A stretch of 32,163 bases of DNA, from the NCBI GenBank assembly GCA_944393475.1, contig CALYAI010000112.1, positions 1 to 32,163 of the forward strand, written 5' to 3'. Within the stretch, counting starts at the first letter, position 1, and each line of letters starts with the position of its first letter. The notes beneath the pieces were generated by a model. That model was not told where the DNA came from. It saw nothing but the letters and a program-made list of their open reading frames with translations, and ran no database searches. Below, in pieces: positions 7,516 to 16,717 of this stretch. A program made the position numbers and the translations under genes. This DNA comes from an uncultured Clostridia bacterium. GTDB taxonomy: Bacteria; Bacillota; Clostridia; TANB77; CAG-508.

Positions 7516-8234
7516 AGAACCCTCCACCTCGGTGCCCAGGTGACGCCGGTCACGCCGGTGCCGTTCGTTGTGATCTTGGTCTCACCCGTCGGCAGTATAA
7601 AATCCTCCCAGCTGCCGGATGTAAAATTGACATCTACTGCGGCGCCGTTATTGTTGTAGGCCAGCTCGCGCGCCGTGTCGATATACACATCCTGCCCCAG
7701 TATGAATGAACAGGCCATTCTGCCATAGGAAATGCGGCCGGTTCCCTCGCCGGAAAAATGAAAATACGGTTTCGCTGGCAGGTACAGATTCTGCACCGTA
7801 TTCGTACCGACTGTCAGCGCGGATTCTGTAAGGCCATATTCCGTGTATAAAAACGGATCACAGGTAAAGACCGCGTCGAACGTGCCGATCCGCTTGTTTT
7901 GCCGCGTGATCTCGCTGACCGACACCTTTTTAACGATGCGGCACCAGCCGGCGTCGTCGGTAAATTCCAGCCGGCTCAAAAGCGGCGTAGAAAGCAGCCA
8001 GCTGCGGACCTCGCGTGCCCTTGTTTCAAAATCATCCGGATCCGCCGCCATGAAGTTGCACGGCACAGGAAGCTCCACGTCTTTATATGTGCCATAATCG
8101 ACCGTCAGGCTGCCGTCCATGCCCTGCACCTCGATCAGCTCCACATTACGCTCCGGCACGGGTACGTTCGGCCGCTGGACGGCATACACGCCAAGCGACG
8201 AGGCGGACACGCCTCCATATGTAAAATCGTACAT
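7512..8234 (-). CDS. Distal tail protein (Dit)
   Basis: A 240-residue protein with the usual Dit layout: an N-terminal tail-tube-like domain (YGGVSASSLGVYAVQRPNVP, then MDGSLTVDYGTYKDVELPV) and a C-terminal galectin-like part. It forms the hexameric hub between the tail tube and the Tal protein. Its position between the tape measure and Tal is the canonical order. The ATG is adjacent to the tape-measure stop. Confidence 0.9.
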   Translation of the reverse strand: MYDFTYGGVSASSLGVYAVQRPNVPVPERNVELIEVQGMDGSLTVDYGTYKDVELPVPCNFMAADPDDFETRAREVRSWLLSTPLLSRLEFTDDAGWCRIVKKVSVSEITRQNKRIGTFDAVFTCDPFLYTEYGLTESALTVGTNTVQNLYLPAKPYFHFSGEGTGRISYGRMACSFILGQDVYIDTARELAYNNNGAAVDVNFTSGSWEDFILPTGETKITTNGTGVTGVTWAPRWRVL

Positions 8235-10588
8235 TAAGCGTGCCCCCTCGCTCTCTGCAGACCGCGCTGCTCGGACGTAATATACCGCTGCGTGTTGTCT
8301 GCGATTTTTTTGCCGTCCAGATAGACAGGTGCGGAAAACGTGTAACTGGTGCGGCCGCTGCCGACGTTTGTCAGGTTGGCGTTCATCACAAGGCTATTTC
8401 GCATTTTTTCAGCCAGTGACCGGGCTGCGTCTTCGACCTTTGACTCGTTCTGGCGTATTCCTTTGGTCATCAGGTCGATCATGTCCGGCATCCACTTCGG
8501 CGCATCGACCAGCGGGCCTTCGTCCGGCACGGAGAAGTGCAGGAAAGATGAGATTTTGCTGGCGACCGACTGCACTGCGCTGGTAACGCGACTGATTGCC
8601 GATCGAATGCCTGCTGCGATATTATCAATCAAATCTTTGCCCCACTGCAACGCCTGCTTCGGTAGTGATTTTATGCGATTCCATATAGTGGATACGATTC
8701 TTGACGCAGCCGTCCCAACCGAGCCGAGACTCTTGATTATGCCGCCCACAAGTTCTCCAACCAGCTCTATACCGGAATTTAAAAGCATTGGCGCAAGACA
8801 GTTGATCGTGTCGATTATGTTTTCAATAATTTCCGGAACGCGGTCTACAATTTCCGGAATCGCATCCACCAATCCCTCTGCCAGCGCAACAATTAATGTC
8901 AATGCCGCACCAATCAGCATAGAAAGCGTGTCCGGCTCTGTTAGCGTGTCTACAAGCTGCATCACGATTTCCACAACGGTCGGAATCAGAGTCGGCAGCT
9001 GCTCGGAAAGCGCCTGCGCTAAATACACAATGATGTCAATCGCAGCCTGTAATAGCGCAGGAAGGTTTTGTACAATCCCGTCTACAAGTGCAAAGATCAT
9101 ATCTACACCGCTGTTTATGATCTCTGGCAGTTGCTCGATTATTGTGTTCAAAAATGCGGGCACGATATTTCCAAGCGTGTCCAAAATCGTAGGCATTACC
9201 TCGCCGATTTTTTCAACGACTGTGTTAAGCAGATCGCCTAAGCCCTGCGCGAGCTGATCGGCTGCACCGTCTTCGCCGTTCATGATGCCCAGCATAGCGT
9301 CGCCAAGTGTCTGCACTGCCGGCGTGATTTCGGTTAAAATCGTTGCGCCAAAATTTTTAAGGGCTGTCGACACAGGCTCTACTGCGCCGCCGATGCCCGC
9401 GAGCGCTTCTTCCCAGTTTGCCGACGCCTTGTTTGCCTCGATCAGGCTGCCGTTCATGTCGCGGTACTTGTCCGCCGCTTCGCCATACAGCTTGTTCAGC
9501 GTAGAAGTGATCAGCGCATTTCTATCCTGTACACCATTGCATTCGTCAAGTCGCGACTGAAAATCATCTTCGTTCACGCCCGCCCAGTTCAGTGCGTCTG
9601 CCAGTGCACCCGTCAGCTGTCCAGTCTTTTGCGTCTCGTTTGCTGCCTCAGTCAACGATTCTATCGGAATACCGTCGCCGAACGTAGCAAAAACGCCTGT
9701 GGCAATTCTTGTCCAGTCTGTCAAGTCTTTTTGACTGCTGGCAATTTTTGAAATGTTGTTTGCAGCCTCTACCGACTGATCGCTGTCTCCCAGAATGCCA
9801 TAAAGTTCAGAATAAGTTTCTCTAGCTTCTTCAGCTGTGTGCCCGGATGTTGTAAAAGAAGTGTCCAGCTTGCCGAGATTTGTCCGCAGCTCGCGTGTGC
9901 TTTCAGCGAGATTATTAATGCCGCTGATTACGCCGGTGATCGCACCGGCTACTGCCGCCACAGCTGCACCGGCTCCGGCAACAGCTGTTCCGATTCCAGC
10001 ACCCACCTTCGACAAGCCGCTCATAGCCGAAGATAGACCAGAGGTAGATTTTGACAGACCTCCGAGAGAATTTCCGGCGCCATCGGCAGCATCATCGATG
10101 TTTTTGATTCCCTTTTTCGCCTTTTGTGCGCTGCTGTTCAGATCGCCGAGTTCTGAACCCGCTTTGCTTGCGTCGCCCTCAAAATCCCCGAGTTCAGATC
10201 CGGCTTTTGAAGTGCTGCTTCGCAAATCTTCCAGCTGCTTATCCGTTTTATTGACTGCGTTTTGTGTCTTGGCAAGCGCTGTTTGCGCACGCAGAAGCTT
10301 CTGCTGCCAGTCTGTTGCCTCTTTGGAGTTTACGCCGTACTCCTTAGACATCAGATCCAGCACCTTCTGCGTTTCAGCAACTTTTTTCTGCTGCTCGAGC
10401 AAGGTTCTGTTCAGGATGTCGCTTTTGGCGTCCATCGCTTCCTGGGAGTCGGCGTTGCTTTCAAACTCCGCCGTGGCCTTTTTCAGTTCAAGGTCAAGCG
10501 TTTTCAGCTGCCGGTTGATGTCGGCAATGCCCTTTTTGAGTTCTTTTTCGCCGTCCATGCCGACCTTTAAGTTGATATCATTTGCCAA
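8234..10588 (-). CDS. Tape measure protein
   Basis: A 784-residue, largely helical protein. Residues 1-150 are charged coiled coil. Residues about 180-220 are Ala/Gly-rich and hydrophobic. Residues about 430-620 contain repeated hydrophobic helices (LPEIINSGVDMIFALVDGIV and similar units) of the kind found in many Firmicutes tape measures. The C-terminus has the conserved SFLHFSVPDEGPLVDAP motif. At roughly 0.15 nm per residue it predicts a tail of about 115-120 nm. The start is TTG 10588 behind GGAGGTGAG. The protein sets tail length and is ejected with the DNA. Confidence 0.95.
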   Translation of the reverse strand: MANDINLKVGMDGEKELKKGIADINRQLKTLDLELKKATAEFESNADSQEAMDAKSDILNRTLLEQQKKVAETQKVLDLMSKEYGVNSKEATDWQQKLLRAQTALAKTQNAVNKTDKQLEDLRSSTSKAGSELGDFEGDASKAGSELGDLNSSAQKAKKGIKNIDDAADGAGNSLGGLSKSTSGLSSAMSGLSKVGAGIGTAVAGAGAAVAAVAGAITGVISGINNLAESTRELRTNLGKLDTSFTTSGHTAEEARETYSELYGILGDSDQSVEAANNISKIASSQKDLTDWTRIATGVFATFGDGIPIESLTEAANETQKTGQLTGALADALNWAGVNEDDFQSRLDECNGVQDRNALITSTLNKLYGEAADKYRDMNGSLIEANKASANWEEALAGIGGAVEPVSTALKNFGATILTEITPAVQTLGDAMLGIMNGEDGAADQLAQGLGDLLNTVVEKIGEVMPTILDTLGNIVPAFLNTIIEQLPEIINSGVDMIFALVDGIVQNLPALLQAAIDIIVYLAQALSEQLPTLIPTVVEIVMQLVDTLTEPDTLSMLIGAALTLIVALAEGLVDAIPEIVDRVPEIIENIIDTINCLAPMLLNSGIELVGELVGGIIKSLGSVGTAASRIVSTIWNRIKSLPKQALQWGKDLIDNIAAGIRSAISRVTSAVQSVASKISSFLHFSVPDEGPLVDAPKWMPDMIDLMTKGIRQNESKVEDAARSLAEKMRNSLVMNANLTNVGSGRTSYTFSAPVYLDGKKIADNTQRYITSEQRGLQRARGHA

Positions 10589-10599
10589 ACGCTCACCTC

Positions 10600-10794
10600 C
10601 TAAGAAATATCGTCGGGAAAATAGCTGTCGCTGCCGGCATCGGTAAGCTCGGCTGCGCCGCACGCCACCTGCGCGATCGAAATGTAATCGTTCAACTTCG
10701 CAAGCGGCATGCAGCAACCGAGGTCATACGGAATGCCGATTTGAAAGATCCAAAATTCAAGCCACACAAGCGGATCGCCTGCGTGGCTTATGCG
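10600..10794 (-). CDS. Tail assembly chaperone, second frame (gpGT extension by -1 frameshift)
   Basis: Sixty-four codons without their own start, entered from the upstream chaperone by a -1 frameshift at A AAA AAC (10800-10794). The product would be a 188-residue gpGT-type fusion. The extension (PLVWLEFWIFQIGIPYDL and onward) looks like a typical second-frame chaperone domain. It ends 11 bp before the tape measure start. The fusion chaperones the tape measure during tail assembly, as in lambda G/GT. Confidence 0.85.
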   Translation of the reverse strand, partial: RISHAGDPLVWLEFWIFQIGIPYDLGCCMPLAKLNDYISIAQVACGAAELTDAGSDSYFPDDIS

Positions 10795-10802
10795 TTTTTT
10801 GA
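10759..10802 (-). promoter_or_regulatory. Programmed -1 ribosomal frameshift signal
   Basis: On the minus strand the zero frame reads TCA AAA AAC, giving the canonical slippery heptamer A AAA AAC. Four bases later a 13-bp stem begins (10789-10777 pairing with 10771-10759, two G-U pairs, five-base loop). The zero-frame stop TAA lies just inside. Heptamer plus stem is the classic stimulatory arrangement. Confidence 0.88.
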
Positions 10803-11165
10803 TTCTTTTGTTTTTACCTGCACGGCAGACGGCTGTGCGAACGCTTCGCCGATTGCTCTGGCCAGCTCGCCGACGTCGGTCGCGAACACTTCGATCTCCT
10901 GTACCGTCAGCGGCACCCACTTGCCGTCTTCATCCACAGCTGCGTTCTCCGGCTTTTCTTCGCCGGTAAGGTTCATGTACTTGCAGCCCTGGTCGATCAT
11001 GGCAGCGGCCACCTCGCAGATGTGCTCGATCATGCCGTCGATGTTCGTCATGTACTTCTGGATGTTCTCATACCCGCCAAATAAAGACGTCATGCGGCTG
11101 ATCGCGCCGGCCGAATACACAAGCGGGTATTTTTTACCGGCGATTTCACAAAACACTGCTTTCAT
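10788..11165 (-). CDS. Tail assembly chaperone (gpG-like)
   Basis: A 125-residue protein in the slot between the tail tube and tape measure genes. Its core (VYSAGAISRMTSLFGGYENIQKYM) resembles Firmicutes tail chaperones. Most translation ends here, and a minority shifts frame near the C-terminus to make the longer form. The ATG overlaps the tail tube stop in TAATG. Confidence 0.85.
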   Translation of the reverse strand: MKAVFCEIAGKKYPLVYSAGAISRMTSLFGGYENIQKYMTNIDGMIEHICEVAAAMIDQGCKYMNLTGEEKPENAAVDEDGKWVPLTVQEIEVFATDVGELARAIGEAFAQPSAVQVKTKESKNA

Positions 11166-11848
11166 TACGCCGTCTCCTTTTTAACGTCTTTTGCTTTTGC
11201 CGACTGCACGGACAAGACTTCCTCATCAACTTCGGTTATTTCACCGGATCCGCCATGCGCTTCCAGATATTTAAGCGCGTCGCTTTCTTTTGTAAAAGTG
11301 GCTTCATATTTCCAGGGATGCCGGCCGTTTTCATCCGCCTCATCCGAACGCATGATCGTGCCGGTGATGGAAGGTGTTTGGAATTCAACGGTTTCGCCCT
11401 TCGTCGTGGCTGCTTCCTCCGGAATGTTAAACGAAACCTTTGTGAGCCAGATTGCCCTGTATTTGATTTCGTCGTCTTCCTGCAGCATCTCAATGATACC
11501 GTGGCCCAGCGTTGGCGGCGTATCTCCGTCCGTGCTCACCAATTCCGTTACCGGTTCGGAAATTCCCGGTACATTGATTTTTCTGACCCTTACGCCGAGA
11601 AATTTCTGCGACGCTTCCTGCGACAATCTGTCGGTGCCAAGCGTCAGCTCACCGCTTTGGAACGAACCTTTTGCCGTTTCGGCAATACCGTTATCGGCGT
11701 ATAGATACTGATTTTCCGAGTTTGTGATCGATGCGCTGAATTCTACAGCTTTTCCGACCGTTACAGGGTTAGAATAAGTGACCTTTTTGCTCTCCGTATC
11801 AAATGAATAATCCGAGCAGATCGGCATAGATAAACCAATAACTGCCAT
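11165..11848 (-). CDS. Major tail tube protein
   Basis: A 227-residue protein of the phi13-type major tail protein kind, dominated by beta strands (VGKAVEFSASITNSENQYLYADNGIAET is a recognisable family stretch). It polymerises into the tail tube. It overlaps the gp10-like gene in TAATG and precedes the chaperone. No Ig-like extension is seen. Confidence 0.88.
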   Translation of the reverse strand: MAVIGLSMPICSDYSFDTESKKVTYSNPVTVGKAVEFSASITNSENQYLYADNGIAETAKGSFQSGELTLGTDRLSQEASQKFLGVRVRKINVPGISEPVTELVSTDGDTPPTLGHGIIEMLQEDDEIKYRAIWLTKVSFNIPEEAATTKGETVEFQTPSITGTIMRSDEADENGRHPWKYEATFTKESDALKYLEAHGGSGEITEVDEEVLSVQSAKAKDVKKETA

Positions 11849-12354
11849 TATTTGTTCAGCTCCTTTTTTGCTTCTTTTTCAAATGTTGTTTTCATGATTT
11901 CGGCCGCCTTTTTTCTAGACTTTCGGATGGCGCGTTGGATCGCGTCGTTCTTTTCCAGAAAAGAGGTGCCTTTATTTAAAGAGCGTGCCAAAAGCCGATT
12001 CGGCACGCCCTTTGGATATTTCTTGGTCGGGATTCGTCCGTAGCCGTTAAAACCAACCAGCACATTGTAATAGCCGTTGTCATTCCGCTGCTTGGCGATG
12101 CCGAGACCGTTCAGTAAGTCCTTGCGCTGCAGTGATGTAATACCGTCAAGCTTTTCGCCCTCCGGCATATACGGTTCCAGGCCGCCGTGCTTACTCTTCA
12201 CGATTGGAATGCTTTTGATCGCGTCACGCACTTCGTCAGCCACGAAACCAGCGCCGGCATAGTTGGCTGCGCCGATCGGGATGTCCACCTTTTTTTGAAA
12301 ACGGTACAGCTTGGCCATAAATTCATCACTGCCCTTGTATTCAAGCCTTGCCAT
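11848..12354 (-). CDS. HK97 gp10-like neck protein
   Basis: A 168-residue basic protein with the family's look: N-terminal GSDEFMAKL, then ANYAGAGFVADEVRDAIKSIP, a middle VLVGFNGYG strand, and a Lys/Arg-rich C-terminal helix. It is a head-tail joining component. The start is ATG 12354, one base into the preceding stop (TGATG). In many related phages this gene comes before the tail terminator, but here it follows. Confidence 0.82.
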   Translation of the reverse strand: MARLEYKGSDEFMAKLYRFQKKVDIPIGAANYAGAGFVADEVRDAIKSIPIVKSKHGGLEPYMPEGEKLDGITSLQRKDLLNGLGIAKQRNDNGYYNVLVGFNGYGRIPTKKYPKGVPNRLLARSLNKGTSFLEKNDAIQRAIRKSRKKAAEIMKTTFEKEAKKELNK

Positions 12355-12689
12355 CAGACGACCGCCTCCCATTCGTAAGTGATCACATCCGTGTCCGGGT
12401 CGTAGTCGGCAAACTGGAACGAAAACGCGATGCATTCGACTGCAAAAGCCTTTTGTATCGCGTCCACCATCGGGTCTTCACCGTTTTTGGTGCAGTAACT
12501 GACCGTGACGTTGACCGCCTGGTTGACCTTGCGGTTGTCGGCCTCTACCGAGTCCGCCTCGCTGTTTTCGGCCCACACGATATAACCGCCCGCTTTTCGG
12601 ACATCCGGCGGCACGGCTGCGTCAAAATGATAAACGTGCTGCGTGACGCCAAGCAGAACGTCGCGCAGGGCTTTAAGCCGTTTGAACAT
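12354..12689 (-). CDS. Probable tail terminator / tail completion protein
   Basis: A 111-residue protein with the pattern of Firmicutes tail terminators: start MFKRLKALRDVLLG, GGYIVWAEN, a basic-acidic strand ADNRKVNQAVNVTVSYCTK, and a C-terminal DYDPDTDVITYEWEA. It would cap the tail tube at the head-proximal end. It overlaps the head closure gene by 17 bp. The assignment rests on order and pattern. Confidence 0.65.
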   Translation of the reverse strand: MFKRLKALRDVLLGVTQHVYHFDAAVPPDVRKAGGYIVWAENSEADSVEADNRKVNQAVNVTVSYCTKNGEDPMVDAIQKAFAVECIAFSFQFADYDPDTDVITYEWEAVV

Positions 12690-13023
12690 CGTAGCATTCC
12701 TCCGTGTGCACCAACGTAACTTTTTTGATCTCGATGCCGTCGTCGTCCGTGGTCGGCTGCACCATGTCCACGCGGTACTGCGTACAGTCGATCACAGCGA
12801 TTTGGCCGACGCGAACCGGCACATCACGGTAAACAGAGATCACCGCCTCCACCTGGCGGCCGGCCTGCAGCGCGTAATAATAGCGCGTGACGCCAAGCTC
12901 ATCGCGGTGGAAGCACGCCCGGGCAGACTCGCGCAGCGCATAGACCGGCTTGTTTCCGGGCTCGGCCGTATTGACCTTGTCGTAAAAGAAAACAAGCCCG
13001 TCGTCAAACGTCACGGCCGCCAC
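12673..13023 (-). CDS. Head-tail joining / head closure protein
   Basis: A 116-residue beta-rich protein. The stretch YYYALQAGRQVEAVISVYRDVPVRVGQIAVIDCTQYRV resembles head-tail adaptor (stopper) proteins. It starts with a GTG (13023) near AAAGG and overlaps the connector gene by 20 bp. The connector, stopper, terminator gene order supports the call. Confidence 0.72.
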   Translation of the reverse strand: MAAVTFDDGLVFFYDKVNTAEPGNKPVYALRESARACFHRDELGVTRYYYALQAGRQVEAVISVYRDVPVRVGQIAVIDCTQYRVDMVQPTTDDDGIEIKKVTLVHTEECYDVQTA

Positions 13024-13291
13024 CGCCTTTCTGCGTTAAAAGCAGGTTGTTCAGACCATAGCGCAAAAAGCGCGGCATAGCCGTTTCAGGCGCCGCGCGT
13101 TTACGAAATAGATAGGCGGCGTACTGCGACACGAGCAGGCAGTGGTTGACGTTTTGCAGATCCAGCTGCACGCCCTCTTCGGCGATCTTGATTTTTGCAG
13201 CTGCGATCAGCGTCATCAGGTAATCGTCTGATCTGGAATCCATCTTCTGCAGATCCTGCTTGACCAGCTTCAGCAGTTCGCCGTCTGTCAT
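13004..13291 (-). CDS. Head-tail connector (gp6/DNA-packaging-like)
   Basis: A 95-residue helical protein. MTDGELLKLVKQDLQ, DDYLMTLIAAAKIKIAEEGV and HCLLVSQYAAYLFRKR form the helical bundle of the gp6-like connector family, which sits under the portal. It immediately follows the capsid gene, as expected. Confidence 0.8.
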   Translation of the reverse strand: MTDGELLKLVKQDLQKMDSRSDDYLMTLIAAAKIKIAEEGVQLDLQNVNHCLLVSQYAAYLFRKRAAPETAMPRFLRYGLNNLLLTQKGGGGRDV

Positions 13292-13294
13292 GGC

Positions 13295-14953
13295 TTACGC
13301 CCCCTTTGTGATGGTCACGGTATAGGTCAGCTTGCTCAGGCCGTTCTTCACGGTGATCACAAGGTCTTTGGTGCCGCTGAACGTGATCTTGCCGCCGTTT
13401 ACGACCTGCTTGCCGTCGTAAGTCATTTCGACTTTCGCACCGGACTGCGTCGGGGTGGCAAACACGTTGCCGCCCGTGCCGGATGCCGTCACGGTGTAAG
13501 CATAAGTGCCGGCTGCAAAGGTCGGCGCAAGCGCTTCGGTGCCGACTTCAAGGCTCTGCAGGGTCGCGTCGTTCGCGGTATCGAGCGGGAAAGTAGCAGA
13601 AGTCTGCGGCGCTGCGCCGAGGCCGATCGCGACAAACGCCTCCGGGATGACCGGCAGTCCGTCGTAACGGGCTGTGCCGCGGAATACGACCTGATCCTCG
13701 ATAAACAAACGGTCGTCGCTGCGGGCGATCTGCGCGCTCTGGCGTTCCACACTAAGGTACAGGTCGCCGTAACCGGCCACGATGTTGTTGTCCGGGATGA
13801 TATCGTCGCTCAGCACAACGATATCGCCGCCGGCCACCGGCATCGTACCGTTTTCAAAAGCGACGATCGCGCCGGCCGCGTTGAAGTTCATGGCTTCGAC
13901 TTTCAGCGCCGTGTAGGTCGCTTCGTTCATAGCCCAGAAGCGCGTACCGCGCGAATACTTGGACTTGCACAGGCCGCCAGCCTTCACGATCTCCTTGTAA
14001 AGTTCCAGACCTGTCTTGGAGCTGTCGATCGTGACCAGGTGTGACTTCAGGTTTTCCCACGGTCTGGCCGTGGCCGGATAATCGGACGGCTGCGCCGACT
14101 GCGCCAGACGGGTCACGATGCCAAGCGGCATTTTTGTGCCGAGGCCGTATAGATACGCCTTGTCAAGCCCGATACCGATCGCAGCGCCGATGCCGGTGAT
14201 GATCTCTGTAGCCAGATTGATGTCGGTATCTTCAAGCGTTGCATTGCAGATAGCAACATAGCCGCCGATCTTGTAGCCGTCCACCTCCACGGCATTGAAC
14301 GTGAAGTTCAGTTCGTTCAGCTTCGCGCACATCTCCGTCCAAACTGCTTCCGGGATCGTGCCCATCACCGTCTGGCGCGCCTTGCCGCTGACCGTTACGT
14401 TGTGCACGCGGCGGATCAGCTTGCTGTAATCCTCGATGTTTTCACGGATCAGGTCCAGCATGACCGTCGGGATCGTCAGGTCTGCGCCGCTGACCGCGCG
14501 GTTCTGTGAAGCGGCATTCTTGCCGAGCTCGCGGAATCGATGCAGGAAGTCTTTCACTTCGTCATCTGCAAAGAACTTGTCGCGCTGTTCAGCGGACAGG
14601 CTGAAAAACTTTTTGGTAGTTTCCATTTTTTTTCTTGTCTCCTTTTTTTCCGGCGGCTGCATGGCCGACCTTTGTTTCTTTTCTTCCTCTTCCAGCTGTG
14701 CCTGCAGGCGGTCGATCTCGGCCTGGATCTCTTCTTTTTTCGCTTCGGCGTCATCCTTTTCGGCCTCGACCTGGTCTACTTCCTGCTGTACCGTGTCTTT
14801 CTCTTCCTGTGTGGACTCGGCGTTCAGTTCGTTCACAGCCTGTTCGAGTTCGTCCTCTTTTGCTTTGAGCTCTTCGAGCTTTTTCAGCACTTCATCGAGC
14901 GCAGAACGCTGCGCCTCGATTTTCTTGTTCAGCATGAGTGCTCTTAGTGCCAT
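13295..14953 (-). CDS. Major capsid protein (HK97 fold) with N-terminal delta coiled coil and C-terminal Ig-like domain
   Basis: A 552-residue protein. Residues 1-105 are an almost purely charged coiled coil, the delta/scaffold domain normally removed by the prohead protease. Residues about 130-440 are the HK97-type capsid core. Residues 463-552 are a cadherin-like/Ig-like beta domain (LEVGTEALAPTFAAGTYAYT, then KDLVITVKNG, YTVTIT) that would project from the capsid surface. The start is ATG 14953 behind AAGGAGG. The protease gene overlaps by 10 bp. Confidence 0.92.
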   Translation of the reverse strand: MALRALMLNKKIEAQRSALDEVLKKLEELKAKEDELEQAVNELNAESTQEEKDTVQQEVDQVEAEKDDAEAKKEEIQAEIDRLQAQLEEEEKKQRSAMQPPEKKETRKKMETTKKFFSLSAEQRDKFFADDEVKDFLHRFRELGKNAASQNRAVSGADLTIPTVMLDLIRENIEDYSKLIRRVHNVTVSGKARQTVMGTIPEAVWTEMCAKLNELNFTFNAVEVDGYKIGGYVAICNATLEDTDINLATEIITGIGAAIGIGLDKAYLYGLGTKMPLGIVTRLAQSAQPSDYPATARPWENLKSHLVTIDSSKTGLELYKEIVKAGGLCKSKYSRGTRFWAMNEATYTALKVEAMNFNAAGAIVAFENGTMPVAGGDIVVLSDDIIPDNNIVAGYGDLYLSVERQSAQIARSDDRLFIEDQVVFRGTARYDGLPVIPEAFVAIGLGAAPQTSATFPLDTANDATLQSLEVGTEALAPTFAAGTYAYTVTASGTGGNVFATPTQSGAKVEMTYDGKQVVNGGKITFSGTKDLVITVKNGLSKLTYTVTITKGA

Positions 14954-15522
14954 TCTTTTTTGATCCTCCTTAAAATACCGGCGCGCCACTTTTCAAACTC
15001 GTGGTCGCGTCTTAATTTGTCTTTTTGAAAAGCTTCGCGGTTTCTGGCGTAGACCTCCGTGGCCTCATAGGCCGGGAACGTGCACGGGCTGACTTCATAC
15101 AGCGGGAAAATCTCGCGCAGCGTCGTGTGCCGGCGGCCGTCTGCATCGTATTCGTCATCCCAAACAGATACGTCAAACCCGAAAGAGCATCCCGACACAT
15201 CGCCGCGCTTGACGCGCTGGTATGCGTTTACGGCATCGCTGTCATAGGGATTGATCACGATGGTGCCGCGCAGTCCTATATCGTCCTGCTCCAGAGTAAG
15301 CGTTCGATTTACTCTGGATGCTAATGCGATATTCGTGTCATGGTTCCAAAGTGCTTTGATGTCATTTTCACTGGCCAGCGCCCGAGAAAACGCGCTAGGC
15401 GCGATCGTTTCTGTCCAGTCGTCAAATACCTCATAAGGTGAGTTGAACTTCGCAAAATAGCCCGAAAGCAGCATCTCTCCGGATTCCGTTTCGCGCGTCT
15501 CGAAATCCGTGAGTTTAAGCAT
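14944..15522 (-). CDS. HK97-family prohead protease (S78)
   Basis: A 192-residue serine protease with YFAKFNSPYEVFDDW at the front, the catalytic His in LWNHD and the catalytic Ser in GDVSGCSFGFDV. It removes the capsid delta domain during head maturation. The frame is open from a GTG at 15543 that lies within the ribosome binding site. ATG 15522 overlaps the portal stop and gives the usual amino terminus, so I prefer it. Confidence 0.92.
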   Translation of the reverse strand: MLKLTDFETRETESGEMLLSGYFAKFNSPYEVFDDWTETIAPSAFSRALASENDIKALWNHDTNIALASRVNRTLTLEQDDIGLRGTIVINPYDSDAVNAYQRVKRGDVSGCSFGFDVSVWDDEYDADGRRHTTLREIFPLYEVSPCTFPAYEATEVYARNREAFQKDKLRRDHEFEKWRAGILRRIKKEWH

Positions 15523-16717
15523 TCGTTGTTCCGTTGTTCTCACCTCCTCCGCTTAACTTTTTCTGGTCGCCGATCATGCCGGCGGGTATATAATTCTCAA
15601 GAATAACAAGCTCATCCAGCCCGGCCAGCGGTGTCATCGCAAGCCAATCGCGCACTTCATTACCCGTCATAATGCCGCGTGTGTACATGTTGGCCCCCAC
15701 CGTCGAGAGCGTACTGATGTCGTATGTGTACAGCGAACGCGAATTGAAGCGAAAGTACCATGACGGACTTCTGAGCAGCTTCCTTGTGAATTCCTGTTCC
15801 AGCGCGCCGCAAATAGCGCGCAGTTTCGTGTTTACAAAATTATTCCATTCATCCGGCTTGAAATCGCCGACGCCGACCAGAAACGGCGGCACACCAACAA
15901 CGGCCGCAGCCGTTTTTTTGTCGATCTCCACCGCGTCATTAATGGCGAGGTCATTCAAAGACAGCGGCCGGACTTCCTGAATATTGAACGTTTCCGCCGG
16001 CACGAGCCACGGCTCGCCGGCCTGCGTGGTCGCAATGTACGAATCAAGGATCTCGCGGCGGCCGATCGGGTCGCCCATTCCGTCTGTCATACCGTCGGCT
16101 GAGATGATCAGCGACGGTTTCCATTTGCTTTCCATGAATCCCTTTTTCGTCTCGCCGGCCTGCTTCAGATTCTGCAGCACGTCTTTGAGCGCCACGCGGT
16201 AGCCTGTGCCGCGCCACGGGTAATGCGGGTCCGGGTTGATGACAAAGTGCAGCACGTCGTCCGGGTCAAATGTCTGCCCGTTTATACGCACAGTATAGCC
16301 CCACCCGTCCGGCACAAAAGAAACGTCGCCCGGGTCGATCGGCCAGATGTTTTGTAAATAACCGCCCTGCGTTTCCGGCAGGGCCACACTGTTGCCATCG
16401 CCCTCCAAAAGCAGGTTGCGCACGATGGCCGCGATAAACGTGCGCTTCGTCATATAGCGGTTCGGGTCAATGTCCAGCTTCCGGCTGAGTTCGTTTTTGA
16501 TGCGTTCGTCGCCGTTTTTCCCGTTTGCGATCAAATGGATCGTCATGCCGGCGATCAGCTCCGCCACGCGGTTCACGGCGCCGACGATCTCCGGGTTCTG
16601 GCTCAGCCGCGTATACCCCGTGCAGACCATGTCGTGAAAATCGGCGGACAATAAAAAAGAACAGCTTTTGGGCTGCTCTCGCTTTTCCGTTTTCTTTTTC
16701 TGTCGTTTTTTGCTCAA
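15515..16717 (-). CDS. Portal protein (HK97 family)
   Basis: A 400-residue protein of the Phage_portal (PF04860) kind. It has SQNPEIVGAVNRVAELIAGM at the front, PDDVLHFVINPDPHYPWRGTGY in the middle, the AAAVVGVPPFLVGVG loop and GIMTGNEVRDWL near the end. It forms the dodecameric DNA gate. The start is TTG 16717, overlapping the terminase stop in TTGA. Confidence 0.95.
   Translation of the reverse strand: MSKKRQKKKTEKREQPKSCSFLLSADFHDMVCTGYTRLSQNPEIVGAVNRVAELIAGMTIHLIANGKNGDERIKNELSRKLDIDPNRYMTKRTFIAAIVRNLLLEGDGNSVALPETQGGYLQNIWPIDPGDVSFVPDGWGYTVRINGQTFDPDDVLHFVINPDPHYPWRGTGYRVALKDVLQNLKQAGETKKGFMESKWKPSLIISADGMTDGMGDPIGRREILDSYIATTQAGEPWLVPAETFNIQEVRPLSLNDLAINDAVEIDKKTAAAVVGVPPFLVGVGDFKPDEWNNFVNTKLRAICGALEQEFTRKLLRSPSWYFRFNSRSLYTYDISTLSTVGANMYTRGIMTGNEVRDWLAMTPLAGLDELVILENYIPAGMIGDQKKLSGGGENNGTTNA

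Noticed and set aside
8349..9257. Plus-strand 302-codon open frame
   Set aside because: It lies fully antisense to the tape measure gene and is rich in Ser/Ile/Thr, as expected from reverse reading of a helical protein gene. No ribosome binding site or family resemblance.
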